Assembly (NCBI GenBank): GCA_017382915.1
Contig: JAFNZJ010000019.1
Location: 1 to 21,080, forward strand
Length of the DNA stretch: 21,080 nt
Reading direction: 5' to 3'
From: Clostridia bacterium
Lineage (GTDB): Bacteria > Bacillota > Clostridia > Oscillospirales > Acutalibacteraceae
In this document: positions 7,360 to 14,166 of the stretch, piece by piece
Numbering within the stretch: the stretch's first letter is position 1
How the letters are laid out: each line of letters begins with the position of its first letter
Notes under the pieces: generated by a model
Database searches by the model: none
Told to the model about the DNA's origin: nothing
The model's input: the letters and a program-made list of their open reading frames with translations, nothing else
Position numbers and translations under genes: made by a program

Positions 7360-7598
7360 ATAAAAACAACTCCCTTTGCGGACACAAAGTGCCGCCAAAA
7401 CTTTGTATAAGTTCTGCGCGATACCCGCGGCTACTATGCCCCGTGCCCTCCGCAAAGGGTTTTTCATAGCTCTCTTGCGCTAGGCAAAGCCTAGGCAGGA
7501 ACTACGGCAACAAGACATTAAACACCGCTTTTTTAATTCTTTCGCTTACATTTATTATGAGGGTCATAAAACAATACCCCATAATAACCTAAATACAT
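7360..7598 (-). promoter_or_regulatory. Long structured 5' leader of the potABCD operon
   Basis: From the predicted transcription start (near 7598) to the potA TTG there are about 240 nt without a convincing gene. It holds four inverted repeats. (1) ATTATG-GGGT / ACCC-T-CATAAT (7554-7564 with 7576-7585), 10 bp with one bulge. (2) CTAGGC-AAA-GCCTAG (7480-7494). (3) ACAAAGT / ACTTTGT (7384-7390 with 7400-7406). (4) The 10-bp perfect repeat CCCTTTGCGG / CCGCAAAGGG (7372-7381 with 7450-7459), whose arm nearest potA contains most of the AAAGGGAG ribosome binding site. Pairing of (4) would hide that site. A shorter alternative hairpin (CCCT / AGGG) is possible within the upstream arm. This architecture fits translational control, but no known riboswitch class was recognised. 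Confidence 0.55.
7362..7465. repeat. GC-rich element of about 100 bp bounded by inverted repeats
   Basis: The segment between the AAAAAC-flanked CCCTTTGCGG arms is clearly richer in G and C than the AT-rich sequence on both sides. Its ends are inverted copies: AAAAAC plus CCTTTGCGG on both arms, with a 5-nt difference. A small palindromic interspersed repeat or MITE-like insertion is one explanation and a native regulatory structure is the other. Copy number in the genome is unknown. Confidence 0.4.
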
Positions 7599-7604
7599 AC
7601 TATA

Positions 7605-7633
7605 AATATACATTTTTATTCATAAAATGTCAA
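7605..7633 (-). promoter_or_regulatory. Sigma-A promoter of the potABCD operon
   Basis: Minus-strand TTGACA (7628-7633) and TATATT (7605-7610) are 17 bp apart, placing transcription start near 7598. It lies just beyond the terminator of the EamA transporter gene, so the pot operon has its own promoter. Confidence 0.8.
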
Positions 7634-7656
7634 TATATTTTTTAAGGTTGTTATAG

Positions 7657-7688
7657 TCAAAAGGCAGTCACAAAAAATGACTGCCTTT
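7657..7688 (-). terminator. Intrinsic terminator of the EamA transporter gene
   Basis: An 11-bp perfect stem (AAAGGCAGTCA at 7660-7670, TGACTGCCTTT at 7678-7688) has a 7-nt loop and ends in T residues on the minus strand, six bases past the gene's stop. Confidence 0.85.
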
Positions 7689-7693
7689 AAAAT

Positions 7694-8617
7694 TTAATTA
7701 TTCTTTTTAAACGCCTTAAAATCAATTTGGGCAAGCAGCACTGCAATAAACACCAGTATGCAACCGATTATTTCCTTTACGGATAAAACCTCACCAAAAA
7801 GGGCGCCCGAAATTACCGCAAATACCGACTCCAAGCTCATTAAAACCGATGCAACGGCAGGCTTTACGCGCTGTTGGGCAAGTATTTGAAGTGTGTATGC
7901 CACACCGCTTGAAAGCAGACCTGCATATAAAATTGGTACGGTATCACCTATTATGGCTGCAAGGGTTGGCTTTTCAAAAGCAAACATAAATATTATACCA
8001 AGTATACCGCAAACCAAAAACTGAAGTGATGAAAGCTTAATACCGTTTACATGGGGTGAAAAGTAATCAATAACCAAAATATGTGCCGTAAAGCCAATGG
8101 CACAGGTAAACAGTATAAGGTCGGCAGGGTGTACAGTAAAACCGTTTTTAACGCAAAGCAAATACATACCGACCGTGGCAATAATAACACTTACCCAAAT
8201 ATTGGCACCTGTTTTTTTGCGTAAAAATATACCGGCTATTGGCACCAAAACTATGTAAAGGGCGGTTATAAAGCCCGACTTGCTTGCCGCGGCACCATCA
8301 CTTGGGTAAAAAAAGATGCCGTACTGCTGAAGCGATGCCGCTATAAATAAAATTGTACCGCAGGCAAGACCGCCAAAAAGCTCATTTTTAGTAAAGGACA
8401 GCACCTTAAAGTCCTTTGATACCATACCTTTTTTCTTGGCAAATATATCAGTAACGGCTATAACCGGCAATAAAACCACAGAACCGATTATCATACGCAC
8501 CGCAATAAATGTAAAGGGCTGGGTTAGTGCTTTATCTTGTGCTACAAAGGTGGAGCCCCATATAAATGCGGCAAGCAGTAGCATAAGCGAGCCGCTGAAT
8601 GCAGATTTTGAACGCAT
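7694..8617 (-). CDS. EamA/DMT-family membrane transporter
   Basis: 307 residues with about ten hydrophobic segments in two five-helix halves, as in the drug/metabolite transporter superfamily. The first helix carries AAFIWGSTFVAQ (16-27), and the second half repeats the fold with GLLSSGVAYTLQILAQQ and the closing SLESVFAVISGALFGEVLS motif, typical EamA signatures. Members export amino acids, metabolites or drugs; the substrate cannot be predicted here. The start at 8617 is preceded by AAGGAGA about 7 nt upstream and a good promoter (8648-8676). It is divergent from uppP and has its own terminator. Confidence 0.88.
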   Translation of the reverse strand: MRSKSAFSGSLMLLLAAFIWGSTFVAQDKALTQPFTFIAVRMIIGSVVLLPVIAVTDIFAKKKGMVSKDFKVLSFTKNELFGGLACGTILFIAASLQQYGIFFYPSDGAAASKSGFITALYIVLVPIAGIFLRKKTGANIWVSVIIATVGMYLLCVKNGFTVHPADLILFTCAIGFTAHILVIDYFSPHVNGIKLSSLQFLVCGILGIIFMFAFEKPTLAAIIGDTVPILYAGLLSSGVAYTLQILAQQRVKPAVASVLMSLESVFAVISGALFGEVLSVKEIIGCILVFIAVLLAQIDFKAFKKNN

Positions 8618-8647
8618 TAAAAATCTCCTTAAATAAAATACCTAAAA

Positions 8648-8676
8648 AGTATAACACACATTTTTTTGACTGTAAA
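8648..8676 (-). promoter_or_regulatory. Promoter of the EamA transporter gene
   Basis: Minus-strand TTTACA (8671-8676) and TATACT (8648-8653) are 17 bp apart. Transcription should start about 25 nt before the gene. It is back-to-back with the uppP promoter, 22 bp away. Confidence 0.8.
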
Positions 8677-8698
8677 GTGTAAGGCTTGCATTTTTTAC

Positions 8699-8727
8699 TG
8701 TACTTTTAATATATTTTATGGTAGAAT
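8699..8727 (+). promoter_or_regulatory. Promoter of uppP (extended -10 type)
   Basis: TAGAAT (8722-8727) is preceded by TGG, giving an extended TGn -10. A weak -35 TGTACT (8699-8704) lies 17 bp upstream. Transcription would start at about 8734, only a few bases before the AGGAGG ribosome binding site (8737-8742). An alternative pair is TTGCAT with TATATT a few bases upstream. Confidence 0.65.
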
Positions 8728-8749
8728 ACTTTTGTTAGGAGGTTTTAAA

Positions 8750-9592
8750 ATGATTTGGGATATTTTAAAATCAATTATATACGGAATAGTTGAGGGTATA
8801 ACCGAATGGTTGCCCATAAGCAGTACGGGGCATCTTATTTTACTTGAAGACCTTATTCCTTTTAAAAATGTGTCGTCAGGCTTTTTTGAAATGTATGAGG
8901 TGGTAATTCAGTTAGGTGCAATTATTGCCGTAATACTGCTGTTTTTTAAGAAGCTTTGGCCATTTCAAAACAAGCCGCAGCTTATGGGGGCAGAGCGTTA
9001 CATAAACCTGACCTCAATTAACCTTTGGCTTAAGGTATTGGTGGCATCACTGCCCGCAGCAATAATTGGTCTGCCGCTTGATGATGTTTTGGACACCTAC
9101 CTTTACAACAAAACCACCGTATCCATAATGCTTATTATATACGGTATACTGTTTATTTTGGTTGAAAGGTTTAACACTAAACGCACCGCTAAAATTCAGA
9201 CTACCGCCGACATAACCTTTAAAACCGCCGCGTTAGTAGGCTGTTTTCAAATGTTGGCGCTAATTCCCGGTACATCGCGCTCGGGTGCGACAATATTGGG
9301 CGCCATACTTATTGGTCTTTCAAGACCAGCCGCCGCAGAGTTTAGCTTTTTCTTGGCAATTCCAACAATGGTTGGTGCAAGTCTGCTTAAAATAGTTAAA
9401 TTTTTAAGTGATTCAACCTTTAGCGGTGAAGAAATTATTATACTGCTTATAGGTATGATAGTTTCATTTATAGTATCGGTAATAGCTATTCGCGGTCTTA
9501 TGAGCTATGTTAAGAAAAAAGATTTTTCATTCTTTGGTTACTACCGCATAGCACTGGGAATTATAGTTTTGTTGTTTGTAATTTTTGCGTAA
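8750..9592 (+). CDS. uppP: Undecaprenyl-diphosphate phosphatase UppP (BacA)
   Basis: Integral membrane enzyme that dephosphorylates undecaprenyl diphosphate, recycling the lipid carrier for peptidoglycan and other wall polymers; also linked to bacitracin resistance. 280 residues. Conserved motifs: EGITEWLPISSTGH (15-28, with Glu15, Glu19 and His28) and PGTSRSG (173-179, Arg177), in a multi-helix protein. The frame is open upstream to 8666, but the ATG at 8750 is chosen because AGGAGG sits 7 nt before it, the promoter lies inside the longer version, and family members begin here. It is the only plus-strand gene in the window, convergent with ypeB, with a shared bidirectional terminator. Confidence 0.95.
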   Translation: MIWDILKSIIYGIVEGITEWLPISSTGHLILLEDLIPFKNVSSGFFEMYEVVIQLGAIIAVILLFFKKLWPFQNKPQLMGAERYINLTSINLWLKVLVASLPAAIIGLPLDDVLDTYLYNKTTVSIMLIIYGILFILVERFNTKRTAKIQTTADITFKTAALVGCFQMLALIPGTSRSGATILGAILIGLSRPAAAEFSFFLAIPTMVGASLLKIVKFLSDSTFSGEEIIILLIGMIVSFIVSVIAIRGLMSYVKKKDFSFFGYYRIALGIIVLLFVIFA

Positions 9593-9594
9593 AT

Positions 9595-9637
9595 AAAAAC
9601 AGGGAAAACGGACTACTTCGTTTTCCCTGTTTTTTTA
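9595..9637. terminator. Bidirectional terminator between uppP and ypeB
   Basis: A 15-bp perfect stem (AAAACAGGGAAAACG with CGTTTTCCCTGTTTT) around an 8-nt loop, with A residues on the left and a T run on the right, can act for both convergent genes. The ypeB stop codon (9635-9637) lies within its T tract. Confidence 0.92.
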
Positions 9638-10975
9638 TTTTGTCAAAACTCCGCCGTCGGTTTTAAGCAGTATTAAAAGATTTTCTTCTGCCAAGGTTTT
9701 GGTATTTATATAAACCAAAATTTCCTGACCGCCGTCACCAATACAGTGGAATTCATAGCAATACAGCTCATACTCACCGCCCGACGGGATAAGTGCTAAA
9801 TTTATGCTTTGCACCTTTAGGTTGGGGCTTAATTTTTGCTTGGCATCGGTTGCGGTAAAGCTTGGCGTGCTTAATGTGCGGGGGTGGTGATTCATAATAT
9901 ATCCCCTAGCCTCATAAAAAACGACCTCACCATTATCAAGCGCTATGCCCACCTTAATTAAATCGGTGTAACAGATGATGTCACCCTGCTTATAGGCAAA
10001 ATTTATAACGCAGATACCCTCATCAGCAAAATAGTAGCTTGTTTCAAAATTTCCGATATTTAGGCTTTCTATATAATTTTTTGCCCTTTGCACTGCATCT
10101 TCATAACTGATTTGGGCTGATGATATTTCTCGTTCATTTTTATAATAAAGGGTGTACCCGCCTTTTTTTGTAATGGCAACGGTTTTTTCATCAAAGTCAA
10201 AAACAAAGGCGGGGGTTTTACCCTCCTCACTGCCGATGCTTTTAATATTTTGCGCCTTTTCACCCGCTACACCTACGGCATACTGCTTTGCTGTGTCAAG
10301 GTCAATCTCCTTGGAGGTTTTTAAAAGTGCCGACTGCTTATTTGCAATATGGTCTGAAAATGGACCGTCATAAATAAGGGTTGGGTACTGGTTAAGCGAC
10401 TGCTCCACCTCGGTAAAGGAGGTATCAATATTGGTTGTGCTTTGGGCACCGCTTAAGACGGCATCAATATTTTGGGACCAGTTTTTTTCATCATTATACA
10501 TAGTTTTGGCGGCATCAAGTCTTTGGCTTAAATCACTTGCAACGGCGGCAAGCTTTTTAATTGTTTCCCTTTCATAGGCGGTTATCTGTCCCCCATTTAC
10601 AACCTTTTTGGTAAGGTTTAGGGAATAGTCGCTAACCTGTGATAAAAACTTTGAAACGGTTTGCAAATTGTTTTGATTGGTGGGAATTGATGATAGTGCC
10701 GCCGATGCGGTGCCCGCCTGCAAAACAAGTTCATTGGTAAGCACCGTTAGGCCTGCGGGGGTGCCAGTATAAAGCGCCTTGCCCAAGGTTAATGATATGC
10801 TTTGCATTTCACTGCTTAGGTCCTCCATAGCCGACTGATAGCGGTGAACAAGCTGGCGCCTTGTATCATTAAGGGTTTTATTATATTTTAAAACAGTGCC
10901 TAAAAAGCCAAGAACAAAAACCAAAGCAAAACTAATTATTCTTACAATGACACGCCTTTTAAGATAAAAATTCAT
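9635..10975 (-). CDS. ypeB: Spore germination protein YpeB
   Basis: In Bacillus, YpeB partners the cortex-lytic enzyme SleB and is needed for its placement and stability in the spore, so peptidoglycan cortex can be degraded on germination. 446 residues. An N-terminal membrane anchor (about 9-27) is followed by a long helical, coiled-coil-prone region (about 35-195), then PTLIYDGPFSDHI (198-210), the hallmark YpeB segment. PepSY-like repeats follow (about 225-440). Length matches the family (about 450). The start at 10975 has AGGTGA 7 nt upstream; I found no sigma-A promoter in the 74 bp above it, compatible with a sporulation sigma factor, though no convincing sigma-G boxes were seen. The usual neighbour sleB is absent from both sides here. 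The gene indicates an endospore-forming host. Confidence 0.93.
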   Translation of the reverse strand: MNFYLKRRVIVRIISFALVFVLGFLGTVLKYNKTLNDTRRQLVHRYQSAMEDLSSEMQSISLTLGKALYTGTPAGLTVLTNELVLQAGTASAALSSIPTNQNNLQTVSKFLSQVSDYSLNLTKKVVNGGQITAYERETIKKLAAVASDLSQRLDAAKTMYNDEKNWSQNIDAVLSGAQSTTNIDTSFTEVEQSLNQYPTLIYDGPFSDHIANKQSALLKTSKEIDLDTAKQYAVGVAGEKAQNIKSIGSEEGKTPAFVFDFDEKTVAITKKGGYTLYYKNEREISSAQISYEDAVQRAKNYIESLNIGNFETSYYFADEGICVINFAYKQGDIICYTDLIKVGIALDNGEVVFYEARGYIMNHHPRTLSTPSFTATDAKQKLSPNLKVQSINLALIPSGGEYELYCYEFHCIGDGGQEILVYINTKTLAEENLLILLKTDGGVLTK

Positions 10976-11049
10976 ATTATAATCACCTGTAAATCTTTTT
11001 TAATATTTTTGCCTAAAATATGACTTTTATTATAAAAAGATTAAGGTAT

Positions 11050-11082
11050 AAAAAAACACCCCTCGCCAAGGCGAAGGGTGTT
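11050..11082 (-). terminator. Intrinsic terminator ending the ribosomal protein superoperon
   Basis: AACACCC-c-TCGCC / GGCGA-a-GGGTGTT forms a stem of about 12 bp with one mismatch and a 2-nt apex (AA), closely followed on the minus strand by seven T. It lies about 46 bp beyond the rplQ stop. Confidence 0.9.
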
Positions 11083-11128
11083 AAAATTTTTATTACGGTA
11101 TACGGTTTATTGAGATTATGTTACTCAA

Positions 11129-11470
11129 TTATACCAACTCGATGATAGCCATTTCAGCGGCGTCACCACGGCGAGGGCCTGTTTTAACAATACGGCAATA
11201 ACCGCCGTTTTTGTCCTGATACTTAGGAGCGATTTCGTCATAAAGCTTCTTTACAACATCCTCCTTAGTAATAAAGGCCATAGCCTGACGCTTGCTGTGA
11301 AGCGAGCTATCTTTAGCGAGTGTAATATACTTCTCGGTCATGGAACGAACTTCCTTAGCACGAGTAACGGTGGTTTCAATTCTGCCCTTTTCAAGCAAGA
11401 AGGTAACCATTGCTCTGAGCATAGCGGTTCTATGGTCAGAAGTTCTACCGAGCTTTCTGGTACCGGCCAT
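11129..11470 (-). CDS. rplQ: 50S ribosomal protein L17
   Basis: Large-subunit protein near the exit tunnel. 113 residues, normal for the short bacterial form. Recognised from the opening MAGTRKLGRTSDHRTAMLRAM, the LEKGRIETTVTRAKEVR motif and the ending RRGDAAEMAIIELV. It is the last gene of the superoperon, 35 bp after rpoA and followed by a strong terminator. Confidence 0.97.
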   Translation of the reverse strand: MAGTRKLGRTSDHRTAMLRAMVTFLLEKGRIETTVTRAKEVRSMTEKYITLAKDSSLHSKRQAMAFITKEDVVKKLYDEIAPKYQDKNGGYCRIVKTGPRRGDAAEMAIIELV

Positions 11471-11505
11471 TTAATATTCACTCCTTACTGGTGATGAAAA
11501 ATCAA

Positions 11506-12453
11506 TTATTCGTCATTGCTGCGAAGGCTGAAGCCAAGTGAATTTAACTTAGCAATAACCTCTTCCAACGACTTACGACCAAGGTTGCGAACCTTCATCA
11601 TTTCTTCCTCAGATTTGCTGATAAGATCCTCAACCGTGTGGATGCTTGCACGCATTAAGCAGTTAAAGCTACGAACAGAAAGGTCAAGCTCATCAATAGT
11701 CATTTCAAGAACCTTTTCCTTGCTGCTATCGCCCTTTTCAACCATGATTTCAACATCATTGGTCTCCTCTGCAAGGTCAACAAACATCTTTAAATGATCG
11801 GTTAGGATTTTAGCAGACAACGATACTGCCTCTTTAGCAGTGATAGTACCGTTTGTCCAAACCTCAAGGGTAAGACAGTTATAATCGGTAACCTGTTCCT
11901 TACGAGTATTTTCAACCCCAAACTTAACGCGTTTAACAGGGGTATAGGTACTGTCAACAGGAATAAGTCCGGTAATAACCTGCGCCGGCTTATTTGCCTC
12001 AGCGGTAACATAACCGCGTCCCTTGTCAAGGGTAATCTCCATAAAGAGTTTACCGCCTTCACACACGGTGGCAATATATAAATCCGGATTGAGAATTTCT
12101 ACCTCAGAATCGGCTTTAATAGAAGCTGCGGTTACAACGCAGGGACCTTCAGCCTCAATATAAACAGTCTTGGGACCGCCTGCATGAAGCTTAGCGGTAA
12201 GACCCTTAATATTAAGGATGATTTCGGTAACATCTTCTTTAACACCGTCAATGGTTGAAAACTCATGAAGGACGCCGTCTATCTTGACCGAGGTTACAGC
12301 AACACCCGGAAGGGATGACATCAATACTCGACGAAGTGAGTTGCCAAGTGTTGTGCCGTATCCGCTTTCAAGCGGCTTCAAGGTGAATTTTCCGTAATTA
12401 CCGTCATTGGAAACTTCAAGCGCCTCAAGTGTGGGCTTTTCAATCTCTATCAT
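11506..12453 (-). CDS. rpoA: DNA-directed RNA polymerase alpha subunit
   Basis: Assembly platform of RNA polymerase. 315 residues with both domains. The N-terminal dimerisation domain (about 1-230) includes GYGTTLGNSLRRVLMSSLPG. A short linker leads to the C-terminal DNA/activator-binding domain (about 247-315) with SVRSFNCLMRASIHTVEDL and NLGRKSLEEV. The frame opens 4 codons earlier at 12465, but that ATG has GGAG only 2 nt before it. The ATG at 12453 has TGGAG 6 nt upstream and gives the family N-terminus MIEIEKP, so I use it. The 106-bp gap to rpsD is the only long spacer in the cluster and contains repeats that may form a pseudoknot at this start site. Confidence 0.96.
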   Translation of the reverse strand: MIEIEKPTLEALEVSNDGNYGKFTLKPLESGYGTTLGNSLRRVLMSSLPGVAVTSVKIDGVLHEFSTIDGVKEDVTEIILNIKGLTAKLHAGGPKTVYIEAEGPCVVTAASIKADSEVEILNPDLYIATVCEGGKLFMEITLDKGRGYVTAEANKPAQVITGLIPVDSTYTPVKRVKFGVENTRKEQVTDYNCLTLEVWTNGTITAKEAVSLSAKILTDHLKMFVDLAEETNDVEIMVEKGDSSKEKVLEMTIDELDLSVRSFNCLMRASIHTVEDLISKSEEEMMKVRNLGRKSLEEVIAKLNSLGFSLRSNDE

Positions 12454-12468
12454 TAAAAGCTCCATTTC

Positions 12469-12535
12469 TCCGCACAGTTGTTATAGTAAGATTCTGCAGG
12501 GTGGTGCGGTTCTCAACAGAATCACAGTTGTTATA
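12469..12535 (-). promoter_or_regulatory. Candidate pseudoknot and direct repeats in the rpsD-rpoA spacer
   Basis: On the minus-strand RNA, GATTCTG (12517-12523) can pair with CAGAATC (12490-12496). The loop sequence CCGCAC (12504-12509) can pair with GTGCGG (12470-12475), directly before the GGAG sequences of rpoA. This is the geometry of an H-type pseudoknot. A 13-bp direct repeat, TATAACAACTGTG, flanks it at 12523-12535 and 12473-12485, exactly 50 bp apart. No sigma-A promoter was found here. Ribosomal protein S4 regulates its operon through a pseudoknot in enterobacteria, so an S4-type control site is a reasonable inference, untested. Confidence 0.5.
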
Positions 12536-12559
12536 CTGTTTTGACGGAATCTAAACTTA

Positions 12560-13186
12560 TTATTTAGAGTAGAACTCAACAATAAGCTGTTCCTCAATGG
12601 GAGCGTCGATTTGGTCGCGGTTGGGCAGAGCAATAACCTTTGCCTCAAAAGCATCGCGATTTACGTCAATCCACTGTGGAACGGGATGAGAAGCATTAGC
12701 CTCAATAACGGACTTGATTTTTTCAAGACCTCTGCTTTTTTCGCATACGGTAACTACGTCACCTGCGCGAAGCAGATAAGAAGCAATGTCAACTCTGTGA
12801 CCGTTTACTTCAAAGTGACCATGACCTACAAGCTGTCTGGCCTCGGCTCTGGAAGATGCAAAACCAACTCTGTATACAACGTTGTCAAGGCGGCTTTCAA
12901 GAATTTTTAAAAGGTTATCGCCTGTAACGCCGGTTTTGCGCTCAGCAATCTCAAAATAGTGACGGAACTGACCTTCCTGAACACCATAGAAACGTCTTGC
13001 TTTCTGCTTTGCGCGGAGCTGCAAGCCGTACTCTGAATTCTTTTTACGGCCCTGACCATGCTGGCCGGGGGCGTATGCTCTGATACCTACAGAACATTTG
13101 TCGGAATAGCAGCGTTCGCCTTTAAGGAACAATTTCTGACCCTCACGGCGACATAATCTACAAACTGCACCGGTATATCTAGCCAT
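12560..13186 (-). CDS. rpsD: 30S ribosomal protein S4 (zinc-binding form)
   Basis: Primary 16S rRNA-binding protein that nucleates 30S assembly and is a translational repressor in several bacteria. 208 residues. The N-terminal zinc site is intact (Cys9, Cys12, Cys26, Cys31). The S4 RNA-binding domain (about 98-160) includes RLDNVVYRVGFASSRAEARQLVGHGH. It follows rpsK by 18 bp, and its stop is followed by the 106-bp structured spacer before rpoA. Confidence 0.97.
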   Translation of the reverse strand: MARYTGAVCRLCRREGQKLFLKGERCYSDKCSVGIRAYAPGQHGQGRKKNSEYGLQLRAKQKARRFYGVQEGQFRHYFEIAERKTGVTGDNLLKILESRLDNVVYRVGFASSRAEARQLVGHGHFEVNGHRVDIASYLLRAGDVVTVCEKSRGLEKIKSVIEANASHPVPQWIDVNRDAFEAKVIALPNRDQIDAPIEEQLIVEFYSK

Positions 13187-13204
13187 CTAACACACCTCCA
13201 ATAA

Positions 13205-13606
13205 TTAAACGCGTCTTCTTTTAGGCGGACGGCAGCCATTGTGAGGAATAGGGGTAACATCTTTAATCATGCTAACCTCTAAACCGGCAGACTGCAATGC
13301 GCGAATAGCAGCTTCTCTACCGGCTCCGGGGCCTTTTACATAAACCTCAACGGTTTTAAGGCCGTGCTCCATAGCTGCTTTTGCAGCGGTTTCTGCTGCG
13401 CTTTGTGCAGCAAATGGAGTTGATTTTCTGGAACCTCTGAAGCCCAGCTCGCCTGCGGAAGCCCACGAAAGTGCATTACCCTGTACATCGGTAATGGTAA
13501 CAATCGTGTTGTTAAATGTTGACTGGATATGTGCTGCACCACGCTCAATGTTTTTCTTGTCGCGACGTCTGCGGGTTGCAACAGTTTTCTTAGCCTTAGT
13601 AGCCAT
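13205..13606 (-). CDS. rpsK: 30S ribosomal protein S11
   Basis: 30S platform protein that contacts mRNA near the E site. 133 residues, normal length. Diagnostic are AHIQSTFNNTIVTITD, the SAGELGFRGSRKSTPFAAQ stretch and the ending DVTPIPHNGCRPPKRRRV. It lies between rpsM (15 bp) and rpsD (18 bp), the standard alpha-operon order. Confidence 0.97.
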   Translation of the reverse strand: MATKAKKTVATRRRRDKKNIERGAAHIQSTFNNTIVTITDVQGNALSWASAGELGFRGSRKSTPFAAQSAAETAAKAAMEHGLKTVEVYVKGPGAGREAAIRALQSAGLEVSMIKDVTPIPHNGCRPPKRRRV

Positions 13607-13621
13607 TTTCTTTCCTCCCGC

Positions 13622-13990
13622 TTACTTCTTCTTGTTAGCTATAGTCTTCTTAGGACCCTTACGGGTACGTGCATTAGTCTTTGAACGCTGACCGCGTACA
13701 GGAAGACCCTTGCGATGACGAAGACCACGATAGCTGCCAATTTCTATAAGTCTTTTAATATCAAATGCGATGGAACGACGACGGTCGCCCTCTACTTCGA
13801 GGTTTTTATCGATGTATTCACGAAGCTTGGAAACATCGTCCTCGGTAAGATCCTTAACACGGGTGTCAGGATTAACACCGGTATCTGCAAGGATTTTTTT
13901 AGATGTTGTAAGACCAATACCAAAGATATAGGTGAGACCAATTTCTACACGCTTTTCTCTTGGAAGGTCAACACCGGCAATACGTGCCAT
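13622..13990 (-). CDS. rpsM: 30S ribosomal protein S13
   Basis: Head protein of the small subunit that forms bridges to the 50S and contacts P-site tRNA. 122 residues. Recognised from ARIAGVDLPREKRVEIGLTY, the helix-two-turn-helix region, YRGLRHRKGLPVRGQRSKTN and a basic Lys-rich tail that reaches into the P site. First gene of the alpha group proper, after rpmJ. Confidence 0.97.
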   Translation of the reverse strand: MARIAGVDLPREKRVEIGLTYIFGIGLTTSKKILADTGVNPDTRVKDLTEDDVSKLREYIDKNLEVEGDRRRSIAFDIKRLIEIGSYRGLRHRKGLPVRGQRSKTNARTRKGPKKTIANKKK

Positions 13991-14025
13991 TTATAAATGC
14001 ACCTCACATTCATTTTAGCGCCGGA

Positions 14026-14139
14026 TTAACCCTGACGCTGCTTGTGCTTGGGATTTTCACAGATAACCATGATTTTACCCTTGCGCTTAATAATCTTGCA
14101 TTTTTCGCAAATTTTCTTTACAGAAGGTCTAACTTTCAT
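14026..14139 (-). CDS. rpmJ: 50S ribosomal protein L36 (zinc-binding form)
   Basis: Smallest ribosomal protein, 37 residues. It begins MKVRPSVKKICEKC and ends NPKHKQRQG. The zinc ligands are all present: Cys11, Cys14, Cys27 and His32. The ATG at 14137-14139 is preceded by GGAGG at 8 nt. The position between infA (27 bp) and rpsM (35 bp) is its conserved place. Confidence 0.97.
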   Translation of the reverse strand: MKVRPSVKKICEKCKIIKRKGKIMVICENPKHKQRQG

Positions 14140-14166
14140 TAGGATATCCTCCATTTCTTGATAGCC

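Noticed and set aside
7360..7467. Longer potA reading frame starting at ATG 7467 (36 extra N-terminal residues)
   Set aside because: The extension does not resemble PotA, has odd GC-rich codons, lies in inverted-repeat sequence and has only a weak ribosome binding site. The TTG at 7359 has a good one and fits family length.
8666..8749. Upstream extension of uppP to an ATG at 8666
   Set aside because: It would cover the promoter and the ribosome binding site. The ATG at 8750 has AGGAGG 7 nt upstream and gives the family N-terminus.
12454..12465. rpoA start 4 codons upstream at 12465
   Set aside because: Its GGAG is only 2 nt from the ATG. The inner ATG has correct spacing and the conserved N-terminus.
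12454..12559. Internal sigma-A promoter for rpoA at the two TATAAC sequences
   Set aside because: Neither has a -35 box at 16-18 bp. The TATAAC motifs belong to the 13-bp direct repeat.
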